DNA from: Acidobacteriota bacterium
GTDB taxonomy: Bacteria > Acidobacteriota > Vicinamibacteria > Vicinamibacterales > 2-12-FULL-66-21
Length of the DNA: 6,854 bases
Direction: 5' to 3'
NCBI GenBank assembly: GCA_013362195.1
Contig: JABFWM010000230.1
Coordinates: 1-6,854, forward strand
Shown piece after piece: positions 1 to 5,817 of this stretch. Position 1 is the first letter of the stretch. Each line of letters opens with the position of its first letter. The position numbers were made by a program, and so were the translations under genes. A model generated the notes under the pieces. It saw nothing but the letters and a program-made list of their open reading frames with translations, searched no databases and was not told the DNA's origin.

Positions 1-58
1 CGCGCGCATCGAGCAGCACCTGCACGTTGACACCGTTGTTGACCGTCGCCATCGCCAT
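1..58 (-). CDS. OsmC-like protein, N-terminal fragment (runs off the left edge)
   Basis: Reading leftward from the ATG at 58-56, the 19 visible codons give MAMATVNNGVNVQVLLDAR, and the frame stays open to the window edge. This beginning resembles my memory of the N-termini of OsmC-family proteins, which often start with a TVNNGVNV-type stretch followed by an LLxAR helix. OsmC proteins are small cytosolic peroxidases that reduce organic hydroperoxides through reactive cysteines; those residues lie outside the window and cannot be checked. A purine-rich GAAAGGGG lies about 8 bases upstream of the start and may be the ribosome binding site. A second in-frame ATG at 52-50 is possible. The gene is divergent from metX. 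The family call rests on 19 residues only and is therefore tentative. Confidence 0.55.
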   Translation of the reverse strand, partial: MAMATVNNGVNVQVLLDAR

Positions 59-107
59 CGTCAAACCCCTTTCGGTACCGGGAGGAACCCTCTGTCGGAA
101 GCCTCGA

Positions 108-113
108 ATCATA
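108..113 (-). promoter_or_regulatory. Possible -10 element for the OsmC-like gene
   Basis: The minus strand reads TATGAT from 113 to 108, one mismatch from the bacterial -10 consensus. It would start transcription near position 101 and leave a leader of about 43 bases before the ATG at 58. I see no convincing -35 box at the right distance, so this is a weak call. Confidence 0.2.
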
Positions 114-145
114 CAACGGCCCGCCGGTTTGATCGATTCAGGCGA

Positions 146-151
146 TATGAT
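146..151 (+). promoter_or_regulatory. Possible -10 element giving a leaderless metX transcript
   Basis: TATGAT at 146-151 is one mismatch from the -10 consensus TATAAT. If it occupies -12 to -7, the transcript would start exactly at the A of the metX ATG (158), which gives a leaderless mRNA. This agrees with the lack of a clear Shine-Dalgarno sequence before metX. No good -35 box is seen 16-18 bases upstream. Confidence 0.3.
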
Positions 152-157
152 CGGCAG

Positions 158-1369
158 ATGGCCCCGTCAGCGCCCAACACCGCCGGTTCGGTTGGCACCG
201 TCGACACGCAGTTCGTCGATCTGCCGAAACCTGTGCGCCTCGAGTGCGGCCGGGACCTGTACCCGATCCGGATCGCCTACGAAACCTACGGCACGCTCTC
301 TCCCGCACGCGACAACGTCGTCCTGGTGTGCCACGCCCTGAGCGGCGACGCCCACGCCGCCGGCTTCGCGCGGCGGCCGCCGGCGGAGAGCACGCGCGAC
401 GGGTTCGCCGCCGACGACCGCGACGGCACGTCGGGCAAGGGGCTTGGCTGGTGGGACGGCATGATCGGTCCGGGCAAGGCGTTCGATACCGATCACCACT
501 ACGTCGTCTCGACCAACCTGCTGGGCGGCTGCCGCGGGACGACGGGGCCCTCGTCGATCGACCCGGCGACCGGCCGGCCGTACGGGTCCGGTTTTCCGGT
601 GATCACGGTCGCCGACATGGTCCGCACCCAGCGCGCGTTCCTCGACGAACTCGGGATTGCGCGTCTTGCCGCCGTCGCGGGTGGGTCGCTCGGCGGCATG
701 CAGGCGTTCGAATGGGCGATCCTGTATCCCGATCGGGTCGACGCGATCGTCGCGATCGCGAGCACGGCGGCGCTGCAGCCGCAGGGGGTCGCGTGGAACG
801 CGATCGCGCGCAACGCGATCATGGCGGACCCGGCGTGGCAGGGTGGCGACTACTACGGCACCGGGCGCACGCCCGACGCCGGCATGGGCATCGCGCGGAT
901 GGTCGGACACATCACCTACCTGTCCGCGAAATCGCTCGGCGACAAGTTCGGCCGACGCCTGCAGTTCTCGGACGACATCCGCTACACGCTCCGGGAGCCG
1001 GAGTTCGAGGTCGAGAACTATCTGCGCTATCAGGCCGACGCGTTCGTGAAGCGGTTCGACGCCAACACGTATCTCTACACGTCGCGGGCGCTCACCTATT
1101 TCGATCTCGCGCGGCAGTACGGCAACGGCCGCCTGATCGACGCGCTGCGCCACGTGTCGGCGCGCACGCTGCTCATCGCCTTCAGTTCCGACTGGCTCTA
1201 TCCGCCGTCCTGCTCGGAGCAGCTGAGCGATGCGCTGCGCGCGCTCGGCAAGGAGGTCGAGTCTCACGTCATCGACGCGCCCTACGGCCACGATTGTTTC
1301 CTGTTGGAAGAGGGCCGGCAGACGCCGATCATTCAGGAGTTTCTCGCGCGCGAACGGCAGGGCGCCTAG
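158..1369 (+). CDS. metX: Homoserine O-acetyltransferase (MetX)
   Basis: This 403-residue alpha/beta-hydrolase-fold enzyme transfers the acetyl group of acetyl-CoA to homoserine, the activating step of methionine synthesis in the cytosol. The family signature NLLGGCRGTTGPSS is at residues 120-133. The nucleophile elbow GGSLGGMQ puts the catalytic serine at 177. SSDWLYPP places the acid Asp345, and YGHDCFLLE gives His378, so the triad is complete. Length is slightly above the usual 350-380 residues because of an N-terminal tail and a loop at about 70-98. The ATG at 158 fits the conserved FVDLPKPVRLECG beginning, although no good Shine-Dalgarno precedes it. metY follows after 12 bases. Some MetX homologues are succinyltransferases; the neighbouring acetylhomoserine-type sulfhydrylase favours acetyl, but sequence alone does not settle it. 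Confidence 0.95.
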   Translation: MAPSAPNTAGSVGTVDTQFVDLPKPVRLECGRDLYPIRIAYETYGTLSPARDNVVLVCHALSGDAHAAGFARRPPAESTRDGFAADDRDGTSGKGLGWWDGMIGPGKAFDTDHHYVVSTNLLGGCRGTTGPSSIDPATGRPYGSGFPVITVADMVRTQRAFLDELGIARLAAVAGGSLGGMQAFEWAILYPDRVDAIVAIASTAALQPQGVAWNAIARNAIMADPAWQGGDYYGTGRTPDAGMGIARMVGHITYLSAKSLGDKFGRRLQFSDDIRYTLREPEFEVENYLRYQADAFVKRFDANTYLYTSRALTYFDLARQYGNGRLIDALRHVSARTLLIAFSSDWLYPPSCSEQLSDALRALGKEVESHVIDAPYGHDCFLLEEGRQTPIIQEFLARERQGA

Positions 1370-1373
1370 GAGA
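1368..1373 (+). promoter_or_regulatory. Ribosome binding site of metY
   Basis: AGGAGA overlaps the TAG stop codon of metX (1367-1369) and lies 8 bases before the metY ATG at 1382. It fixes the metY start. It also means that ribosomes finishing metX end on the metY initiation region, so the two proteins are probably made in step. Confidence 0.75.
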
Positions 1374-1381
1374 CCAGCTCG

Positions 1382-2716
1382 ATGGACGACACTCGCCGGA
1401 CCGAACAGGTCCGCGCTTTCGGGTTCGACACACGTCAGGTGCATGCCGGGCAGCGGCCCGACCCGAACACCGGCGCGCGCGCGGTCCCGATCTACCAGAC
1501 CACCAGCTACGTGTTCGAGGACCCGGAGTCGGCGGCCGCGTATTTCAACCTGCAGGAATACGGGAACACCTACTCGCGGATCATGAACCCGACGGTCGCG
1601 GTGTTCGAGGAGCGGATGGCGAACCTCGAAGGCGGATGCGGTGCGGTGGCGTTCGCGAGCGGGATCGCCGCGCAGGCCGCCGCGCTCTTCACGCTGCTGC
1701 AGCCGGGCGATCACGTCGTCTCGTCGGCCGCGCTCTACGGCGGGTCGGTCAATCAATTCAAGCACCTGTTCCGGAAGATGAACGTCGGGTTGACCTGGGT
1801 CGATCCCGACGATCTCGGCGCGTGGAAGGCGGCGGTGCGCGACAACACCAAGGTGTTGTACGGCGAGACGATTGGCAACCCGGCGGGCAACGTCCTCGAC
1901 ATCGAAGGGGTGGCCGCGATCGCGCACGAGCATCAGGTCCCGTTGATGGTCGACAACACCTTTGCGACGCCCTACCTGTGTCGCCCGATCGAGTGGGGCG
2001 CGGACATCGTCGTCCACTCGGCAACGAAGTTCATCGGCGGCCACGGCACGAGCATTGGCGGCGTGGTCGTCGACTCGGGCCAGTTCAACTGGTCCAACGG
2101 GCGCTTCCCGGTCGTCGCGGAGCCGTCGCCGGCGTATCACGGGCTGCAGTTCCACGAGACGTTCGGCACCTACGGGTATTGCATGAAGCTGCGCGCCGAG
2201 ACGCTGCGCGATCTCGGCGCGGCGATGAGCCCGTTCAACGCCTTCCTGTTCCTGCAGGGGCTCGAGACGCTGTCGCTGCGGATGGCGCGTCACGTGGAGA
2301 ACGCGAAGGCCGTGGCCGCATACCTCAAGGGCCACGCCCTCGCGTCCAAGGTGACCTACCCGGGACTGCCCGACAGCCGCTCGCGCGCGCTCGTGGACAA
2401 GTACCTGCCGCACGGCGCCGGCGCGGTGTTCTCGTTCGATTGCCGCGGCGGACGCGCCGCCGGACAGGAGTTCATTCGCGGCGTGACGCTGTGGTCGCAC
2501 CTGGCGAACGTCGGCGATTCGAAGAGCCTGATCATCCATCCCGCGAGCACGACCCATCGTCAGCTGAGCGACGAGGAGCTGACGGCGGCCGGCGTCGGCG
2601 CGGGCACGATCCGGCTCTCGGTCGGCACCGAATCGGCCGACGATCTCGTCTGGGACCTCGAGCAGGGCTTCGCGCATGTGGCCGCGGCGGCGGCGAGCGG
2701 GGTCGCCACGGTATGA
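1382..2716 (+). CDS. metY: O-acetylhomoserine sulfhydrylase (aminocarboxypropyltransferase, MetY)
   Basis: This 444-residue PLP enzyme of the Cys/Met-metabolism family converts O-acetylhomoserine and sulfide to homocysteine and acetate, the step after MetX. The PLP lysine is Lys216 within HSATKFIGGHGT. Asp191 in DNTFATP should pair with the pyridine nitrogen, and YSRIMNPT (64-71) should bind the cofactor phosphate of the partner subunit. The stretch PSPAYHGLQFHETFG (248-262) and the overall length are typical of the long acetylhomoserine-type enzymes rather than the shorter succinylhomoserine type (MetZ) or cystathionine gamma-synthase. The C-terminal SLIIHPASTTHRQ is also as expected. A good AGGAGA site precedes the ATG. 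The stop codon overlaps the start of the next gene (ATGA). Nothing appears broken. The enzyme probably works as a cytosolic tetramer. Confidence 0.96.
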   Translation: MDDTRRTEQVRAFGFDTRQVHAGQRPDPNTGARAVPIYQTTSYVFEDPESAAAYFNLQEYGNTYSRIMNPTVAVFEERMANLEGGCGAVAFASGIAAQAAALFTLLQPGDHVVSSAALYGGSVNQFKHLFRKMNVGLTWVDPDDLGAWKAAVRDNTKVLYGETIGNPAGNVLDIEGVAAIAHEHQVPLMVDNTFATPYLCRPIEWGADIVVHSATKFIGGHGTSIGGVVVDSGQFNWSNGRFPVVAEPSPAYHGLQFHETFGTYGYCMKLRAETLRDLGAAMSPFNAFLFLQGLETLSLRMARHVENAKAVAAYLKGHALASKVTYPGLPDSRSRALVDKYLPHGAGAVFSFDCRGGRAAGQEFIRGVTLWSHLANVGDSKSLIIHPASTTHRQLSDEELTAAGVGAGTIRLSVGTESADDLVWDLEQGFAHVAAAAASGVATV

Positions 2717-3219
2717 CGCCGCCAGTCAACGCTCCGGCATTGGATCTCACGCGATATCAGGATCCGCTGACGATCCAGCGCGTGCTCTACAACGCGCGAA
2801 CGATCGCGATCGTCGGCCTCTCGCCGAACGAACTGCGCGCGAGCTATTTCGTCGGGTATTACCTGAAGCGGCACGGCTACACGATCGTTCCGGTCAATCC
2901 GCGCGAGCCGCGGATTCTCGGCGAGACGAGCTACAAGAGCCTGGTCGACGTGCCGGGGCCCGTGGACATCGTCAACGTGTTTCGCGCGCCGGACGCGCTC
3001 CCCGGCATCGCCGAGGAGGCGGTGAAGATCCGGGCGGGAGCCTTGTGGTGCCAGTTTGGCGTCATCAACGCCGACGGCGCACGGATCGCCGAGGCCGGCG
3101 GGCTCGCCGTCATCATGGACCGCTGCATCAAGGTCGAGCACGCACGCTACATCGGCCGCATGCACTGGCTCGGGTTCAACACGCAGCGCATCACGTCGGT
3201 GCGCGGCGGCCTGCAATAG
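2713..3219 (+). CDS. CoA-binding Rossmann-fold protein (YccU type)
   Basis: This 168-residue protein belongs to the small CoA-binding domain family related to the N-terminal domain of succinyl-CoA synthetase alpha and to E. coli YccU. The nucleotide loop is TIAIVGLSPN (30-39). VNPRE (61-65) ends the second strand, DIVNVFR is at 85-91, WCQFGVIN at 112-119 and VIMDRCIKVEHAR at 133-145. The tail HWLGFNTQRITS (151-162) is absent from the shorter YccU-like members of about 140 residues; I recall similar tails in many environmental bacteria. The family is known to bind CoA, but no reaction is established. The ATG overlaps the metY stop (ATGA) and has no strong Shine-Dalgarno, so translation is probably coupled to metY. 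A role tied to CoA or thiol balance in methionine synthesis is inference. Confidence 0.9.
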   Translation: MTPPVNAPALDLTRYQDPLTIQRVLYNARTIAIVGLSPNELRASYFVGYYLKRHGYTIVPVNPREPRILGETSYKSLVDVPGPVDIVNVFRAPDALPGIAEEAVKIRAGALWCQFGVINADGARIAEAGGLAVIMDRCIKVEHARYIGRMHWLGFNTQRITSVRGGLQ

Positions 3220-3243
3220 TTGAGGGAGCATCACCCGATCGAC

Positions 3244-3465
3244 ATGAGCGACGACTACGTGTACTTCGACGGCGATCCGGCAACCGACAGCACGCGGCGG
3301 CGCATGGAGCGCGTGCTCCAGGGACAGGAACCCCAGCGCCGCTGGCCCTGGCTGCTTGCCGCGCTCGGGAGCGGCGCCGTCTGGCTGTTGTTTCAGACCG
3401 GCCGCGACTCGGCGCGCCGGCGTCAGGACTCTGCTGACAATCCGCCGCCGCGCACTGGCCGCTGA
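3244..3465 (+). CDS. Small single-span membrane protein, function unknown
   Basis: This is a 73-residue reading frame. An acidic N-terminus (MSDDYVYFDGD) and an Arg-rich stretch (about 18-33) precede one hydrophobic segment, WPWLLAALGSGAVWLLF (34-50). A basic, Pro-rich tail (RDSARRRQ, then PPPR) ends it. The span is probably a membrane helix; basic residues flank both sides, so topology is unclear. Codon third positions are mostly G or C, which supports a real gene. It begins 24 bases after the CoA-binding gene and probably shares its transcript. The nearest Shine-Dalgarno-like run (GAGGGAG, 3222-3228) is 15 bases from the ATG, further than usual. A TTG at 3220 would add eight residues but would place that run inside the gene, so I prefer the ATG. 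I do not recognise a family. Confidence 0.6.
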   Translation: MSDDYVYFDGDPATDSTRRRMERVLQGQEPQRRWPWLLAALGSGAVWLLFQTGRDSARRRQDSADNPPPRTGR

Positions 3466-3479
3466 CGCACGCGCGTGCG
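3466..3479. terminator. Short perfect palindrome between convergent genes, possible terminator
   Basis: CGCACGCGCGTGCG directly follows the TGA of the small membrane protein gene and ends 4 bases before the stop of the convergent oxidoreductase gene. It could fold as a 5-bp stem with a 4-base loop on either strand. No T-run follows in either direction, so it is at best a weak bidirectional terminator. Chance is possible in such GC-rich DNA. Confidence 0.3.
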
Positions 3480-3483
3480 CGGC

Positions 3484-4836
3484 TCAGCTCTTCAGTGTGT
3501 CGGCCGCGGCGTCGTAGAGCATCGTTTTCCGCTGGAAGTACGATTCGTTGGCCATGTGACACGCGAGCGCCGCGTGGTGACCGAACACCGCGTCCTGCAC
3601 GACCGGCTGCCGCGTCTTCACCGCGCGAAAGAAATTCCACAGGTGCGGGCGCGTGTCGTCGTACGAATCGGTCCGGTAGCTCACGCTCTCGCGGACGGGC
3701 GGCGCCTCGCCAGGTTTCGGATCGTGCTCCGCGTGCCACTGCGCGAAGTACTGGCTGCGGAGCGGCTCGGGGAAGCTCCACGCGTAGTAGCTCGGCGACG
3801 TGTCGACGCCTGCCTGCGGGCTGAAGGTCAGCCCGGTTTCACTCAGCTCGAGGATCCCTTTCGATCCGAGGAACCTGAGGACCTCGGGCGTCTCCGATCC
3901 GAGGTTCAGCCGGATGTACACCGGCACCTCGCCGTATTCGAAGAACGACAGGTGCACGTCCGGCATGTTGCGTCCATCGTTGAAGCGGCGGATGCCGCCG
4001 GTCGACATGACGCGCCGCGGCGCCTCGTTGATGCCCCACGAATACATCATCCCGGTGATCAGGTGCACCATGAGATCGCCGGCGACGCCGGTGCCGTACT
4101 CCTTCCAGCAGCGCCAGCGCGCGAAGATTTTCGGATCGAAGGCGCGCCTGGGCACGTCGCCCTGCCAGGTCTCCCAGTCGAGCGTGGCCGGCGAGAGATC
4201 CGGCGGCGGCGGATAGACCCACGCACCGGTGGGATCGTTGCGGCCCAGCGAGCCTTCGACGAGCTGCACGTCGCCCAGCACGCCCTTCGCGACCAGCTCG
4301 CGCGCCTTGGCGCACAGCACCGAGCTCGTTCGCTGCGAGCCAATCTGCACGATGCGGCCGCTCTTCTTCGCGGCCGCGACCATCGCGCGGCCGTCCTCGA
4401 CGCTGTGCGACATCGGCTTCTCGCAGTAGATGTCCTTCCCCGCGCTCACGGCGTCCACCACCATCCTGCGGTGCCAGTGATCGGGAACGGCGGCGACGAT
4501 GCAGTCGATGCTCTGGTCGTCGAGGAGGTCCTGATAGCGGCGGGTCGTGCGCAGGTCCGGCGCCACGATCTCGCGGGCGCGCGTGTGCCGCCCGTCATAG
4601 AGATCGGCCGCGCCCGCACACTCGACGCCGGGCAGCGTGATCGCGGTCGCGAGGAGGTTCGATCCCTGCATGCCGACGCCGACCATGCCGAAGCGCACCC
4701 GATCGCTCGCGGACGCCTGCGGCCGGCGGCCCGGAATCGGCTCGGCTTCGAGCCGGACGTGCCTCGCGGCGAACGCCGCGCCCAGTGTGCCGGCGCTCGC
4801 GCGCAGGAAATGACGACGAGATGACCGGTTCTCCAT
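3484..4836 (-). CDS. Tat-exported Gfo/Idh/MocA-family oxidoreductase
   Basis: This is a 450-residue NAD(P)-dependent oxidoreductase of the glucose-fructose oxidoreductase / inositol dehydrogenase / MocA family, which usually acts on sugars or polyols. The N-terminus carries a twin-arginine signal, SRRHFLRAS (6-14), followed by a weakly hydrophobic Ala/Gly stretch (15-24), so export as a folded, cofactor-loaded protein is likely. The Rossmann motif GVGMQG is at 53-58, PDHWH at 118-122 and the family EKP at 139-141. A GDLMVH motif (253-258) supplies the Asp and His usually seen in the active site. The ATG at 4836 has an excellent AAGGAGG 5 bases upstream. The frame continues open to 4980, but that extension is Arg/Cys-rich and would bury the Tat signal. 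No sugar-pathway partner is visible, so the substrate is unknown. Confidence 0.93.
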   Translation of the reverse strand: MENRSSRRHFLRASAGTLGAAFAARHVRLEAEPIPGRRPQASASDRVRFGMVGVGMQGSNLLATAITLPGVECAGAADLYDGRHTRAREIVAPDLRTTRRYQDLLDDQSIDCIVAAVPDHWHRRMVVDAVSAGKDIYCEKPMSHSVEDGRAMVAAAKKSGRIVQIGSQRTSSVLCAKARELVAKGVLGDVQLVEGSLGRNDPTGAWVYPPPPDLSPATLDWETWQGDVPRRAFDPKIFARWRCWKEYGTGVAGDLMVHLITGMMYSWGINEAPRRVMSTGGIRRFNDGRNMPDVHLSFFEYGEVPVYIRLNLGSETPEVLRFLGSKGILELSETGLTFSPQAGVDTSPSYYAWSFPEPLRSQYFAQWHAEHDPKPGEAPPVRESVSYRTDSYDDTRPHLWNFFRAVKTRQPVVQDAVFGHHAALACHMANESYFQRKTMLYDAAADTLKS

Positions 4837-4841
4837 CGGCG

Positions 4842-4848
4842 CCTCCTT
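4842..4848 (-). promoter_or_regulatory. Ribosome binding site of the oxidoreductase gene
   Basis: On the minus strand AAGGAGG lies 5 bases upstream of the ATG at 4836. It decides the start against longer in-frame alternatives reaching up to 4980 and puts the Tat signal at the true N-terminus. Confidence 0.85.
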
Positions 4849-4862
4849 GCCTCGGAGTTCAC

Positions 4863-4882
4863 CCGCGTCCACGTGGACGCGG
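4863..4882. promoter_or_regulatory. 20-bp perfect palindrome, candidate operator
   Basis: Each half reads CCGCGTCCAC from its own 5' end, and the centre is CACGTG. The palindrome is 26 bases upstream of the oxidoreductase ATG, just before its ribosome site. A dyad this long, with a CG centre, suits a dimeric repressor such as a LacI- or GntR-type protein. If transcribed, it would instead form a 5'-leader hairpin. One bulged C would extend the arms outward to CACC/GGTG. Confidence 0.5.
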
Positions 4883-4889
4883 TGCGCCC

Positions 4890-4895
4890 ATCCTA
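4890..4895 (-). promoter_or_regulatory. Possible -10 element for the oxidoreductase gene
   Basis: The minus strand reads TAGGAT from 4895 to 4890. As a -10 box it would start transcription near 4883, immediately before the 20-bp palindrome, which would then span about +2 to +21, a normal place for a repressor site. No good -35 box is seen, so this is a weak call. Confidence 0.2.
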
Positions 4896-4933
4896 CTGCG
4901 AGCCGGCAAATCGGCCGACTCCGGCATCCGCTC

Positions 4934-4950
4934 GACGCGCCTCGCGCGTC
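4934..4950. repeat. 17-base inverted repeat (7-bp arms, 3-base centre)
   Basis: GACGCGC, a CTC centre and GCGCGTC form a perfect inverted repeat in the middle of the divergent intergenic region, upstream of both genes. It could be a second protein-binding dyad. The alternating CG composition makes chance occurrence plausible. Confidence 0.3.
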
Positions 4951-5138
4951 TTCGCGGCGCCGACAGCGTACGGGCCGCACGCAAACGGCTCTGGTCGCAT
5001 TTGATGCGCTTCACCGCGCCGGCGTAAACCTTCGTTGCACGCGGACGGGAGATCGGGCGATTTTCGCAGGCACGCGCCCTGCAGCGGCGCGCGCGTCGGC
5101 CGATGAACGTCCGACGCCAGTAGCAAGGAGACTCTCGA

Positions 5139-5795
5139 ATGTACGTGTCGCTGAAGAGACTCGTCCTGCCTGCGATGCTGCTGCTCATGACCCTTCCGGT
5201 GCATGGCCAGTCCTCTCGATCCGCGCTCACGCTGCCCGTGGCGGGCACGTTCGGCGGCGGCGGTGAATTCAAGGGCACGATCAGCATCAGTCGATTCGAG
5301 CAGCGCGCCGGCAAGATCGTCGCGATCGGGATGGTGTCGGGCGTCCTCAGCCGCGCCAATCGCCCGATGGGCACCGCCGTCGCCGGCGAAATCGCCTGGC
5401 CGGTCACGGTGCAATCGGGATCCGTGACCCTGGCCGCCGCGCGCGGATCGGATCACCTCAATGGACCGACGCCGACTCCGGGCGTACGAGCGGTCTCGAT
5501 GCGCGCGGTGCAGGCGCAGACCTGTCAGGTCCTGAATCTCGCGCTCGCGCCCGTGAACGTGGACCTGCTCGGCGCGCAAGTCGCGCTCGGACCCGTGACG
5601 CTGGATGTTTCGGGCACGCCGGGGACGCCGCTCGGCGATCTCGTCTGCGAGGCCTCGGAACTCATCGGGAACGTGGCGGGCGTGGTGAATCTGGTGAACA
5701 ACCTCCTCGCCCTCCTGCTCGGCCTGCTGGGCGGTCTCACCGGCGGCATCGGCGGCGCGATCCCCGCGGGCCTCGTCGTCGCCGGGATCGGCTAG
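5139..5795 (+). CDS. Secreted protein of an uncharacterised family
   Basis: This 218-residue protein has a Sec signal peptide: basic MYVSLKR, hydrophobic core LVLPAMLLLMTLP and a probable cleavage after VHG (residue 23). The mature part starts with a beta-rich section, FKGTISISRFE (44-54) and KIVAIGMVSGVL (59-70). It then has CQVLNLALAPVNVDLLG (129-145), VALGPVTLDVSGTPG (148-162) and LGDLVCEASELIG (165-177). Cys129 and Cys170 are the only cysteines and could form a disulfide outside the cytoplasm. A hydrophobic, glycine-rich tail (about 188-218) may anchor it to a membrane or mediate assembly. From memory, the CxxLNLxLxPxxxxLLG ... PLGxLxC pattern recurs in secreted hypothetical proteins of several phyla; I know of no established function. 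AAGGAGA (5125-5131) lies 7 bases before the ATG. It is a single gene with a hairpin downstream. Confidence 0.85.
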   Translation: MYVSLKRLVLPAMLLLMTLPVHGQSSRSALTLPVAGTFGGGGEFKGTISISRFEQRAGKIVAIGMVSGVLSRANRPMGTAVAGEIAWPVTVQSGSVTLAAARGSDHLNGPTPTPGVRAVSMRAVQAQTCQVLNLALAPVNVDLLGAQVALGPVTLDVSGTPGTPLGDLVCEASELIGNVAGVVNLVNNLLALLLGLLGGLTGGIGGAIPAGLVVAGIG

Positions 5796-5817
5796 ACGAA
5801 TCGGCTCGAACGGATCT

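Larger units (their letters stand above)
4837..5138. other. Divergent intergenic control region (302 bases)
   Basis: This stretch separates the divergent oxidoreductase and secreted-protein genes and should hold a promoter for each. It contains a 20-bp perfect palindrome (4863-4882), a 17-base inverted repeat (4934-4950) and ribosome sites at both ends. For the plus-strand gene, two weak promoter readings exist: TTGATG (5001-5006) with GTAAAC (5024-5029) at 17-base spacing, and TTGCAC (5035-5040) with GATTTT (5059-5064) at 18-base spacing. Neither is convincing. Reading frames crossing the region on both strands are Arg-rich and lack protein-like composition. I see no tRNA or known riboswitch. 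Confidence 0.6.

Noticed and set aside
59..157. SAM-responsive or other methionine riboswitch before metX
   Set aside because: The gap is only about 100 bases and shared with a divergent gene. I could not build a multi-helix aptamer or an adjoining terminator from it.
167..2677. Long open frame on the minus strand opposite metX and metY (about 836 codons)
   Set aside because: It is Arg/Ala/Val-rich without recognisable motifs, and it lies opposite two clear, complete enzymes. GC-rich codon use removes stops from the opposite strand, which explains its length.
244..2712. Plus-strand frame open for hundreds of codons ahead of the CoA-binding gene, in the same frame as it
   Set aside because: The part before 2713 is an out-of-frame reading of metX and metY with extreme Arg content. 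Only the part from the ATG at 2713 has family motifs.
2800..2813. Palindrome ACGATCGCGATCGT and other GATC/CGATCG clusters, for example near 741-760
   Set aside because: They fall inside genes over Thr-Ile-Ala-Ile-Val or Asp-Ala-Ile-Val-type codons and follow from GC-rich codon choice. No regular spacing suggests an origin or an array.
3475..4824. Long plus-strand frame opposite the oxidoreductase (449 codons)
   Set aside because: Composition is Arg/Ala/His-rich and motif-free, and the opposite strand holds a complete oxidoreductase with a signal peptide and a strong ribosome site.
4837..4980. N-terminal extension of the oxidoreductase by 48 codons
   Set aside because: The extension is Arg/Cys-rich, would bury the Tat signal, and lies beyond an excellent ribosome site for the ATG at 4836.
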